Shown here: one piece after another, positions 1-5,787 of the stretch
Layout of the letters: every line of letters begins with the position of its first letter
Position numbering within the stretch: position 1 is the stretch's first letter
Translations under genes and position numbers: made by a program
Source: an uncultured Rhizobiaceae group bacterium
GTDB taxonomy: Bacteria; Pseudomonadota; Alphaproteobacteria; Rhizobiales; Rhizobiaceae
Length of the DNA stretch: 5,787 nucleotides
Assembly: GCA_938030645.1 (NCBI GenBank)
Contig: CALHHQ010000319.1
Location: 1 to 5,787, forward strand
Reading direction: 5' to 3'
The notes under the pieces: generated by a model
What the model saw: only the letters and a program-made list of their open reading frames with translations
The model's database searches: none
Told to the model about the DNA's origin: nothing

Positions 1-453
1 ATGATCTTGTGCGACACGGCGGCAAAGATTGGCAATGACGATATGTGGAATGAGCGTATCGAGATTGTTCGTGAACATGGGCTGGCCGGCATTGTAGATG
101 GCAATATGAAGCGCTGGTTCACACCGGCCTTTCATGCAGAACAACCAGACACGCTGGAAGGTATCAAGAACATGTTTTTGCGCATGCCAGTGGATGGCTT
201 CATCGGCACGATGATTGCTATTCGTGAGGCAGACCTACGCGGCGCAGCCCCTCAAACCAAAGTGCCCACCATTTGTATTGTCGGCGAAGAAGATGGTTCA
301 ACTCCACCTTCGCTCGTAGTTGAAACTGCGAAAATGATCCCAGACTCGCGCTATGAAGTGATCAAGAATGCGGGACATATTCCGTGTGTGGAACAGCCGG
401 AAATTTTGGTGGAAATCATCAAAGCGTTCTTTGCTGACGCGGGCATCAAATAG
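1..453 (+). CDS. pcaD: 3-oxoadipate enol-lactonase, C-terminal part (5' end outside window)
   Basis: This is the last 150 residues of an alpha/beta hydrolase closely resembling PcaD. PcaD hydrolyses 3-oxoadipate enol-lactone to 3-oxoadipate in the cytosol, in the protocatechuate branch of the beta-ketoadipate pathway. PcaD-like signatures are LCDTAAKIG (residues 3-11), MWNERI (15-20), RWFTPAF (38-44), the acid-residue loop GEEDGSTPP (95-103, putative catalytic Asp98) and GHIPCVEQPE (125-134, putative catalytic His126). The family is usually about 260 residues. The N-terminal half, with the oxyanion strand and the GxSxG nucleophile elbow, is therefore missing to the left. The ATG at position 1 falls where the family has an internal residue before LCDTA, so it is probably not the true start. 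The gene ends with TAG and converges on the next gene. Other alpha/beta hydrolases share the fold, but the GHIPCVEQPE motif makes PcaD the best call. Confidence 0.85.
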   Translation: MILCDTAAKIGNDDMWNERIEIVREHGLAGIVDGNMKRWFTPAFHAEQPDTLEGIKNMFLRMPVDGFIGTMIAIREADLRGAAPQTKVPTICIVGEEDGSTPPSLVVETAKMIPDSRYEVIKNAGHIPCVEQPEILVEIIKAFFADAGIK

Positions 454-466
454 GGCGTTGCGGTCG

Positions 467-748
467 TCAGATATAGTCTGCCAATTTATCGTTTGTCCGT
501 TGTCTTCGCACAAGACGGAACAGTAGGCCCGATACACCAATGACAATCCAACTGATCTGAATGATGGCTGATGCCAAGTTGAAATGCTCGGTCAGGCTGA
601 TCAATACGAGTGATGCCGACAAGATGTTCAAAACGCTAAAGGCGCAACTGTCGCCACGCAAAAGCTGAAACTGAACAGCCACAAAGCTTCCGATATATCC
701 GGCCACACCGGCCAATCCGCATATTTGCAAAAGTGTGAGCGTTTCCAT
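467..748 (-). CDS. small three-helix membrane protein, CBU_0592 type
   Basis: This 93-residue protein is almost entirely hydrophobic. It has three predicted membrane segments at about residues 6-27, 36-53 and 58-79, then a short basic tail (RRQRTNDK) that would favour a cytoplasmic C terminus. The pattern LNILSASLVLISL followed by HFNLASAIIQISW resembles the CBU_0592-like family of small membrane proteins, whose function is unknown. A start nine bases further upstream (at 757) is possible, but there the AAAGGA ribosome-binding sequence directly abuts the ATG. The ATG at 748 lies 9 bases from it, so I prefer 748. The gene follows the hydrolase on the same strand after 151 bp and converges with pcaD, with 13 bp between the stop codons. 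The family call comes from remembered pattern only. That it is a membrane protein is secure. Confidence 0.75.
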   Translation of the reverse strand: METLTLLQICGLAGVAGYIGSFVAVQFQLLRGDSCAFSVLNILSASLVLISLTEHFNLASAIIQISWIVIGVSGLLFRLVRRQRTNDKLADYI

Positions 749-899
749 TGCAGACATTCCTTTTAGACATCAGCGGTGCTGATCTGCATTTATGGCGTGT
801 CCCCACACCATTTGTTGCTGTCTAAATATCAAGGAATGGATTTGTCGAATGTGGCATATGGCACACCAGCTCGAAGATGGATTTGCGGTGTGAGAAAAC
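749..899. other. 151-bp intergenic gap with small dyads, no clear promoter or terminator
   Basis: This gap separates the hydrolase stop from the start of the membrane-protein gene. It holds a perfect 6-bp inverted repeat with a 3-base loop (ATCAGC/GCTGAT, 769-783), just upstream of the membrane protein's ribosome binding site. It also holds a weaker bulged dyad (792-811) and a 16-bp near-palindrome centred on CATATG (850-865, one mismatched pair). None is followed by a T-run in the minus direction, so none is a standard intrinsic terminator. I could not identify a credible -35/-10 pair. A poorly conserved promoter for the small gene may lie here, or it may be read through from the hydrolase gene. 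Confidence 0.5.
758..763 (-). promoter_or_regulatory. ribosome binding site that decides the start of the membrane-protein gene
   Basis: Read on the minus strand, AAAGGA directly abuts the ATG at 757 (zero spacing) and lies 9 bases upstream of the in-frame ATG at 748. Normal Shine-Dalgarno spacing supports 748 as the start, which removes three residues (MSA) from the longer reading. Confidence 0.6.
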
Positions 900-1796
900 T
901 CAACTCGCCGCCAGAAACTGATGTATTTCTTTCGCCACCCATTCCGGCTTTTCATGCAAAATCCAATGGCTTGCATCGGGTGTTTCTTTGACTGTGAGGT
1001 CGTTGCAGAATTTGGGAAGGTCTTCGCGTGCTTCAAACAACAGCGCCACATCTTGCTGACCCCACAAAAGCAAATGCGGCATTGAAATGCGATATTTTTC
1101 TTCCATCTCAGGTGTGATTGGGAACGGCTGTGGCGGCGCTCCTGTTTCAGGCACAACCATTGGCGAACCGCGATACCAGTTCAGCATGGCAGACAATGCA
1201 TTATTTTGCGCCCAAGCTGATCGGTACTCATCTTTTACGTCTTCCGTGAGCCATGGGGCTGCGGAGAATTTTTCAAACATATTGAGTAGGGGGCGGAAAT
1301 TGTCACGCGCAAGTTGTTCCTCACTGCCTTCGGCGCGCAGCACATTCATATATTGGCTGGCATCAGTCTGAGGTCCGCCTGCCAGAAGCGATTTCTGAAA
1401 GCACATGGGATGAACGCCATTGGCGATAATGAGCTTGGAAACGCGATCACTGTGGCGCATTGCAAACGCGTAGGAGACCGATGCACCCCAGTCGTGACCG
1501 CATAATATGATCGGTGCATTTGGTGAGATCTGATCACTTAGCGACAGCATATCTGCCACCAGATGTTTGGTTTCATAAGCTTCCCTTTCTTGCGGTTGAG
1601 ATGACAGGTTGAAGCCACGCTGGTCGGGAAGAACGACACGATATGTGTCAGCAAGGTGCTCTGCGACATTTGCCCATGCCTTCCAATATTCAGGAAAGCC
1701 ATGAAGCATCAACATCACGGGTGCGTCGTCTGAACCTGCGGTTTTTGCATGGATGGTTTGGCCATTGCATTTGAACAACTGTGATTTGAAAACCAT
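900..1796 (-). CDS. alpha/beta hydrolase, epoxide hydrolase / haloalkanoate dehalogenase type
   Basis: This complete 298-residue cytosolic alpha/beta hydrolase belongs to the Asp-nucleophile branch. HGFPEYW (residues 32-38) is the epoxide-hydrolase HGxP oxyanion motif, and DQRGFNLSS (58-66) follows. The nucleophile elbow GHDWGA (100-105) puts Asp at 102, where esterases and lipases carry Ser. NWYRG (206-210) matches the lid-tyrosine position of epoxide hydrolases (Tyr208). A second lid tyrosine may be Tyr149. GQQD supplies the acid (Asp249) and DASHWILHEKP the histidine (His277). The family opens epoxides to diols through a covalent ester, and some relatives are haloacetate dehalogenases. The tyrosine favours epoxide hydrolase, but the substrate is unknown. 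There is no signal peptide. The start has only a weak GAG 8 bases upstream. A terminator (1816-1844) separates it from the operon to the right. Confidence 0.85.
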   Translation of the reverse strand: MVFKSQLFKCNGQTIHAKTAGSDDAPVMLMLHGFPEYWKAWANVAEHLADTYRVVLPDQRGFNLSSQPQEREAYETKHLVADMLSLSDQISPNAPIILCGHDWGASVSYAFAMRHSDRVSKLIIANGVHPMCFQKSLLAGGPQTDASQYMNVLRAEGSEEQLARDNFRPLLNMFEKFSAAPWLTEDVKDEYRSAWAQNNALSAMLNWYRGSPMVVPETGAPPQPFPITPEMEEKYRISMPHLLLWGQQDVALLFEAREDLPKFCNDLTVKETPDASHWILHEKPEWVAKEIHQFLAAS

Positions 1797-1815
1797 GTGG
1801 GAAGCTCATTTCAGT

Positions 1816-1844
1816 TAAAAAAAGGGGCGCTCGAAAGCGCCCCT
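1816..1844 (-). terminator. intrinsic terminator of the transporter-ligase operon
   Basis: A perfect 9-bp GC-rich stem is formed by 1823-1831 and 1836-1844. In the minus-strand RNA it has a 4-base UUCG loop, closed by a U-A pair rather than the C-G pair of the extra-stable version. Seven consecutive U residues follow (complement of A 1817-1823). Stem, tight loop and U-run make this a textbook Rho-independent terminator for transcription coming from the substrate-binding-protein gene. The poly-U lies on the minus-strand side only, and the plus-strand side lacks a T-tract, so it is unidirectional. It ends about 20 bp before the hydrolase start codon. Confidence 0.92.
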
Positions 1845-1856
1845 GATTGGTGTCAA

Positions 1857-1883
1857 GTATGCTCCGAGTTTACTCGGAGATAC
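1857..1883 (-). other. hairpin enclosing the stop codon of the substrate-binding-protein gene
   Basis: CTCCGAG and CTCGGAG (1862-1868 and 1873-1879) form a perfect 7-bp stem. Its 4-base loop, UAAA in the minus-strand RNA, contains the UAA stop codon. After one bulged base (1861) the stem continues for four more pairs (GTAT 1857-1860 with ATAC 1880-1883), giving 11 pairs in all. It has no U-run of its own, so it is not a terminator. It sits 12 bases before the terminator stem. A 3'-end stabilising or exonuclease-blocking role is an inference. Confidence 0.7.
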
Positions 1884-3039
1884 GTGTCAACTCTTTCCAG
1901 TTATCACCTTCGATGACAGAGATGATGATCTCATCCGCGCCTTGGTGATCAGTTGCTGAATAGTCAACGGTGTTGCCGGAAACCTCATCTTTGTAGTTCA
2001 AGCTTTCCATGCCTTTTTGGAACGTGTCTTTGTTCAGGTCTTTACCTGCAGCTTCCAAGGCTTTCACCATAGTCACAGCAGCTGAATGGCCCAACAAAGC
2101 GCCAGTACCTGGCAGTTTTTCACCTGTTGCTGTTGTGTATTCTTTGAAGAATTTCTGCACTTCAGCATTGTCCATACGGGCCAATAGGTCTGCCCAACCA
2201 GATGCCGCATACATGCCTGTTGTCACACCACCTGGCACTTTCGCCATAACGGAGTGGAACCCAGCGGATGAGTTGATGAAATACATGTCATTGATGCCGA
2301 GTTTCTTAGCTGTGCCAGAAACCGTGATCGCTTGGCGCACACCAAGAGCCATGGCCACAACCTGACAACCGGCACCCTTGAGTTTTTGCAATGAACCCAC
2401 AAAATCCGCATCGTCCGGCTTGTGAGTGGTTTCAGTTACAAATTCCAAACCGTCCATTTCTTTTGCAGCATCAACCGCACCAGCTTGAATTTCTTTGCCG
2501 AAATCGGTTGGCAGATACATAGCGCAGATTTTCGACGCACCTTTTTCCTTAGCAAGATACGGCACGCCAGCTTTGATCTGTGCGTAGTAAGAGGCTGTTC
2601 CTGCATAATGCAGTGGATGGAAAGGCTCCGCCATTTGGCGTGCTGCTGACAACGGAGAAACGTTTGGAATGCCTTTTGCATCCTGCAATTTCATAGCTGC
2701 AATGTTCATAGGCGTACCCAATGACAACAGCATGGCAAACACTTTGTCACCATTGATCAGCTTATTCATGCCAGCAATGGCTTTTGGCATTTGGTAGCCA
2801 TGATCTTCTACGATGAAGCGAATTTGACGACCGTGAATGCCACCGTTTTTGTTGACTTCATCAAATACAAGCTGTGCCGCTTTGGAAGAAGGCCCACCAA
2901 ACGCGGCGAAAATGCCGGAAAGGTCGTTGTTGGAACCGATCAGAATTTCTGTATCGGTTACACCTTGTTGTGCTTGCGCGCTGGTGAGAGCCATTGCGCT
3001 TACTGCTGTGGCCAGAGCCAGTTTTTTGAGAATTTTCAT
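1870..3039 (-). CDS. periplasmic substrate-binding protein of a LIV-type (HAAT) ABC transporter
   Basis: The protein has 389 residues. It begins with a Sec signal peptide: basic MKILKK, a hydrophobic core (LALATAVSAMAL), and a probable signal peptidase I site after AQA at residue 23. The mature part opens with TEILIGSNNDLSG (30-42), then AAQLVFDEVNKNGGIHGRQI (54-73), the classic opening of the LivK/LivJ type-I periplasmic-binding fold (Peripla_BP_6). LivK/LivJ proteins bind branched-chain amino acids, but many relatives bind aromatic acids, fatty acids, amides or urea. The ligand cannot be read from this sequence. The length is normal for this subgroup. There is no lipobox, so it should be free in the periplasm. 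It is the last gene of the operon with livF and the ligase, with 42 bp to the ligase stop. A hairpin over the stop codon and an intrinsic terminator follow. The start is fixed by a strong AAGGGAGG 8 bases upstream. Confidence 0.93.
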   Translation of the reverse strand: MKILKKLALATAVSAMALTSAQAQQGVTDTEILIGSNNDLSGIFAAFGGPSSKAAQLVFDEVNKNGGIHGRQIRFIVEDHGYQMPKAIAGMNKLINGDKVFAMLLSLGTPMNIAAMKLQDAKGIPNVSPLSAARQMAEPFHPLHYAGTASYYAQIKAGVPYLAKEKGASKICAMYLPTDFGKEIQAGAVDAAKEMDGLEFVTETTHKPDDADFVGSLQKLKGAGCQVVAMALGVRQAITVSGTAKKLGINDMYFINSSAGFHSVMAKVPGGVTTGMYAASGWADLLARMDNAEVQKFFKEYTTATGEKLPGTGALLGHSAAVTMVKALEAAGKDLNKDTFQKGMESLNYKDEVSGNTVDYSATDHQGADEIIISVIEGDNWKELTRISE

Positions 3040-3047
3040 ACGTGTTT

Positions 3048-3055
3048 CCTCCCTT
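3048..3055 (-). promoter_or_regulatory. strong ribosome binding site of the substrate-binding-protein gene
   Basis: In the minus direction AAGGGAGG lies 8 bases before the ATG at 3039. This is a near-consensus Shine-Dalgarno sequence, one base longer than that of the ligase gene. High translation fits a periplasmic binding protein, which is normally needed in excess over the membrane complex. Confidence 0.85.
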
Positions 3056-3081
3056 GGAACATGAAAAATGTGTCTTCGTCG

Positions 3082-4980
3082 TCAGTACATATCGGCAATG
3101 AGTGCCTCGTGTTTGGTTTCCACAAAACTGCGTTTCAGCTTCATTGTGGGGGTCAATTCGTCGTCTTCAGCGGTGAGCAGAATGTCAATCAAACGGAAGT
3201 CTTTGATCTGCTCAACCCGCGCAAAGTCTTTGTTAACTTCATTCACCACTTCGCGGATCAAATCTTGAACCTCTTTCGCGGCGCAAAGTGATGCGAAGTT
3301 ATTGAACGGTATTCTGCGGTCTTGCGCAAATTTTTCAACATTTTCTTGGTCGATCATGACCAGACATGTGAGATATTTGCGCTTGTCACCAATGATCACA
3401 GCATCGGAAATATAAGGCGAGAACTTCAAACGGTTTTCAATTTCCGCAGGCGTGATGTTCTTGCCACCAGCCGTGATGATAATGTCTTTCAAACGTCCTG
3501 TGATTGACAGGAACCCTTGATTGTCCATGTAACCCACGTCGCCCGTTTTCAACCAACCGTCGTCTGTGATGGTTTCCGCTGTTTTGTCTGGCTTGTTCAA
3601 ATAACCTTGGAACACGTTGCCCGCGCGATATTGAATCTCACCGTCTGCAGCGATGCGCACTTCCGCACCGGGAACAGGAACACCAACTGAGCCCACTTTG
3701 TTTTCAGTGAAGCTGTTGATGGAAATCACACCAGCACTTTCTGTCATGCCATAGCCTTCCAGCACGGGCACACCAATGCCTCGGAACCATGCAAGAAGCT
3801 CGGGCGAAATAGGAGCAGCACCTGTGCCACCGCGGCGCAAACGGTCCATGCCCAACATCCGGCGCAAATTGCGAAGCACCATCATGTCCCAAAATTTATA
3901 AGCCAGTGCAGTGCTTGTCGGCACCGGTTCGCCTTCAAGTTCCAGCGTGCCCTTTTTCTCACCGACGGCGAGGGCTTTGCTGAAGGCCCATTTTTGGGTT
4001 GGCGTGGCATCTGCCACCAAAATAGCAACGCGCGAATAGATTTTTTCCCAAAGGCGCGGCACGGCAACAAATGTATGAGGACTCACTTCTTGCAGATTGT
4101 CGAAAACCGTCTCAGGACTTTCGGCAAAGTTCAATGTCGCTTTGGAGGCAATTGGCCCAAAGCCAGAAAACAAACGCTCGAGAATATGGCACAGTGGCAA
4201 AAAGCAAATCTGTTCATCGGTTGGATAGATTGGCGCATTTTCCAAACCAGAGCTCAGCGAATACATCATGTTGCTATGGCTGATCATCGCGCCTTTCGGC
4301 ATGCCCGTTGTGCCAGATGTGTAGACCAGTATGCAGGTATCATCAGGCTGTGATTTTGCAATTTCGGCTTCAAAGAAACCGGCGTTGGACTTTTCGTACT
4401 CACGGCCAAGCGCATAGAGTTCATCGAGGAAAATAACACTGTCATCTTCAAAATCATGCAATCCGTCACGGTCCAAAACAATGGCCTTGGTCAGGCCTTT
4501 CATCTTGTCTTTCACTTCCAGATATTTGTCCAACTGTTCATCGTTTTCGATGAAGAGGAAGCGGCTGTCGGAATCGTTGACCAGATAATCCAATTGTTTG
4601 GCAGAGTCTGTCGTGTAGATACCGGATCCGATACCTCCAACGCATTGAACGCCAATATCGATATAGATCCATTCTTTGTTGTCTTCGGACAAAATGGAAA
4701 CCACTTCGCCGCGTTTGAGGCCAAGCGAGACAAGGCCAAGACCAATGAGCTTTGCGTGGGTCCAGAATTCACCCCACGAGAATGACAGCCAGATGCCATA
4801 GTCTTTTTCACGGTGGGCCGTGCGGTCACCCAATTCTTTGCAGCGGGATTCAAAGAGTTTTGGCAGCGTGTCGAAACCATCGATGAAGAACGGACCTTCT
4901 TTCAGATCAGCGTTTATCATCATGCCCGCAACTTCGCGTTGTGGCGGCATATTAGGGGTTTTGTCTACAATGGCGTCCAT
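3082..4980 (-). CDS. AMP-forming acyl-CoA synthetase (long-chain fatty acid-CoA ligase type)
   Basis: This complete 632-residue member of the ANL adenylating superfamily resembles the long-chain acyl-CoA synthetases. It would convert a carboxylic acid, ATP and CoA to acyl-CoA, AMP and pyrophosphate. Motifs run in the expected order: phosphate-binding loop YTSGTTGMPKG (220-230), PLCHILERLF (262-271), GTGAAPISPELLAWF (385-399), YGMTES (410-415), TGD with the ribose-binding Asp481, GRLKDII (495-501) and GGKNITPAEIE (505-515). PTMKLKR (611-617) carries the likely catalytic Lys614. All core residues are present, so the enzyme should be active. There is no signal peptide or membrane segment. The start at 4980 is supported by AAGGGAG 8 bases upstream. 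It lies between livF (50 bp) and the binding-protein gene (42 bp), implying that it activates the imported substrate. Chain length or aromatic preference cannot be told from the motifs. Confidence 0.92.
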   Translation of the reverse strand: MDAIVDKTPNMPPQREVAGMMINADLKEGPFFIDGFDTLPKLFESRCKELGDRTAHREKDYGIWLSFSWGEFWTHAKLIGLGLVSLGLKRGEVVSILSEDNKEWIYIDIGVQCVGGIGSGIYTTDSAKQLDYLVNDSDSRFLFIENDEQLDKYLEVKDKMKGLTKAIVLDRDGLHDFEDDSVIFLDELYALGREYEKSNAGFFEAEIAKSQPDDTCILVYTSGTTGMPKGAMISHSNMMYSLSSGLENAPIYPTDEQICFLPLCHILERLFSGFGPIASKATLNFAESPETVFDNLQEVSPHTFVAVPRLWEKIYSRVAILVADATPTQKWAFSKALAVGEKKGTLELEGEPVPTSTALAYKFWDMMVLRNLRRMLGMDRLRRGGTGAAPISPELLAWFRGIGVPVLEGYGMTESAGVISINSFTENKVGSVGVPVPGAEVRIAADGEIQYRAGNVFQGYLNKPDKTAETITDDGWLKTGDVGYMDNQGFLSITGRLKDIIITAGGKNITPAEIENRLKFSPYISDAVIIGDKRKYLTCLVMIDQENVEKFAQDRRIPFNNFASLCAAKEVQDLIREVVNEVNKDFARVEQIKDFRLIDILLTAEDDELTPTMKLKRSFVETKHEALIADMY

Positions 4981-4988
4981 TCGAGATA

Positions 4989-4995
4989 CTCCCTT
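4989..4995 (-). promoter_or_regulatory. ribosome binding site of the acyl-CoA synthetase gene
   Basis: In the minus direction AAGGGAG lies 8 bases before the ATG at 4980. This favours that start over the in-frame internal methionines at residues 11, 20 and 21. Confidence 0.8.
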
Positions 4996-5030
4996 GCTGC
5001 GTCAGTTTAACGTCCACTTTACGGCCAAAA

Positions 5031-5787
5031 TTAGCGCCAAGTCTTGCGCTGTTTCCAACGACGTTGCCCACGTTGGTTTTCTTCTTCCGTGATGCCCAGA
5101 TAAAATTCCTGAACGTCTTTTGACGCTGCTAGTATTGAGGCGTCATCAGCCATAACAATACGGCCAAGTTCCATCACGTATCCATAAGTGGCAACACCCA
5201 AAGCAACGGCAGCGTTTTGTTCCACCAACATCATGGTCACTTTTTGTTCGCTGTTCAAACGGCTGATGATGTCGAAAATTTCTTCGGTTAGCAGTGGAGA
5301 AAGACCCAAGCTTGGCTCGTCCAAAAGCATAATTCGTGGTCGTGCCATCAGGCCACGCCCGATCGCCAGCATTTGCTGCTGCCCGCCAGAAAGCGTGCCT
5401 GCAGCTTGGGTCATGCGCTCTTTCAATATGGGGAAATACGAATAAACCAGTTCAACATCGTGGGCGATTTCAGCTTTGTCATTGCGGGTGTAAGCACCCA
5501 TCGAAATATTTTCAGCCACGGAGAGCAGGGGGAAAATCTCACGCCCTTCAGGCACATGCACCAAACCACGGTTCACGATCTTGTCGGGTTCAGCGCCTTG
5601 AATTTCAGCTCCCTCTAGTTTCACGGTTCCTTTTTCAGGGTCCATAACACCAGAAATGGTTTTCAAAAGCGTGGTTTTGCCAGCACCATTTGCACCCAAC
5701 ACAGTTACAATTTGACCTCTGCGAACTTCCAGAGAAACACCACGGATCGCCTGAATAGGACCGTAATAGGATTCAAGATTATCGATC
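5031..5787 (-). CDS. livF: LIV-type ABC transporter ATP-binding protein LivF (extreme N terminus outside window)
   Basis: The open frame runs from the right window edge to TAA at 5031, giving 251 visible residues. The visible start (IDNLESYYGPIQAIRGVSL) is the usual LivF opening, so only a few N-terminal residues are missing. The GTG at 5702 is an internal valine codon just before Walker A, not the start. Visible-residue positions are: Walker A GANGAGKT 31-38, VHVPEGREIF (LivF Q-loop region) 76-85, ABC signature LSGGQQQ 132-138, Walker B RIMLLDEPS 151-159, and VEQN at the switch position (188-191), where LivF proteins have Gln instead of the common His. After the standard FYLG end come about 21 extra residues, rich in Arg, Lys and Trp. 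The protein powers uptake as a cytoplasmic ATPase, normally with LivG on LivH/LivM. It is co-directional with the ligase and binding-protein genes. Confidence 0.94.
   Translation of the reverse strand, partial: IDNLESYYGPIQAIRGVSLEVRRGQIVTVLGANGAGKTTLLKTISGVMDPEKGTVKLEGAEIQGAEPDKIVNRGLVHVPEGREIFPLLSVAENISMGAYTRNDKAEIAHDVELVYSYFPILKERMTQAAGTLSGGQQQMLAIGRGLMARPRIMLLDEPSLGLSPLLTEEIFDIISRLNSEQKVTMMLVEQNAAVALGVATYGYVMELGRIVMADDASILAASKDVQEFYLGITEEENQRGQRRWKQRKTWR

Noticed and set aside
792..811. Bulged dyad as a terminator for the hydrolase gene
   Set aside because: It has seven pairs with a two-base bulge and no T-run after it in the minus direction, so it does not meet the pattern of an intrinsic terminator.
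770..1156. 128-codon minus-strand open frame overlapping the hydrolase 3' end
   Set aside because: It is out of frame with the hydrolase, whose catalytic His and C-terminal motifs are intact in the overlapped part. Its residues (many Arg, Lys, Cys, Trp) look random.
3040..3081. Possible hairpin masking the ribosome binding site of the binding-protein gene (TGTTCC with GGAAACA)
   Set aside because: It has only about six pairs with a bulge and a short loop, too weak to claim regulation. The site is best read as a plain strong ribosome binding site.
2791..3291. 166-codon plus-strand open frame spanning the junction of the binding-protein and ligase genes
   Set aside because: It lies antisense to two well-supported genes, its composition is Cys/Phe/His-rich as expected for a shadow frame, and it matches no family I recognise.
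3994..4785. Plus-strand open frames of 119 and 109 codons inside the ligase gene
   Set aside because: They are antisense to a continuous, motif-complete adenylating enzyme and show no recognisable protein pattern or ribosome binding site.
5700..5702. GTG as the start codon of the ATP-binding protein
   Set aside because: The same frame continues to the window edge and encodes the normal LivF N-terminal strand and loop. Starting here would leave out the residues just before Walker A.

Overview
The window looks like an ordinary chromosomal segment of an alphaproteobacterium. By eye its GC content is about 50 percent. The protein types (a LivF with a basic tail encoded beside an acyl-CoA synthetase, a PcaD-type lactonase, a CBU_0592-like membrane protein) fit marine Rhodobacterales or Hyphomicrobiales best. 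That placement is an inference from family resemblance, and no rRNA or other marker is present. I see no tRNA, rRNA, CRISPR array, insertion sequence or phage gene.

Layout from left to right. Positions 1-453 (+) are the C-terminal part of a 3-oxoadipate enol-lactonase (pcaD type), cut by the window edge. It converges, across only 13 bp, on a small membrane protein of the CBU_0592 type (467-748, -). A 151-bp gap follows (749-899) with small dyads but no clear terminator. Next is a complete epoxide-hydrolase-like alpha/beta hydrolase (900-1796, -). The 73-bp gap to its right holds a strong minus-strand intrinsic terminator (1816-1844). Just beyond that, a second hairpin encloses the stop codon of the next gene. 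Positions 1870-5787 are three co-directional minus-strand genes, transcribed from right to left: livF (5' end just outside the window), a 632-residue AMP-forming acyl-CoA synthetase, and a periplasmic substrate-binding protein with a signal peptide. The gaps between them are 50 and 42 bp, and the second and third genes each carry a strong AAGGGAG-type ribosome binding site.

The three right-hand genes form the distal end of a branched-chain-amino-acid (HAAT/LIV) type ABC uptake operon. The remaining genes (livH, livM, livG) would be expected beyond the right edge. Because an acyl-CoA ligase sits between the ATPase and the binding protein, the likely substrate is a carboxylic acid (fatty, aromatic or phenylpropanoid) that is imported and then activated with CoA, rather than an amino acid. 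A beta-ketoadipate-pathway gene and an epoxide-hydrolase-like gene lie nearby, which is compatible with aromatic or xenobiotic carbon catabolism, but the actual substrate cannot be read from the sequence.

I did not find a convincing undescribed system. The points most worth a second look are the stop-codon hairpin with its adjacent UUCG-loop terminator, the unclear promoter of the hydrolase behind that terminator, and the substrate of the transporter-ligase operon.
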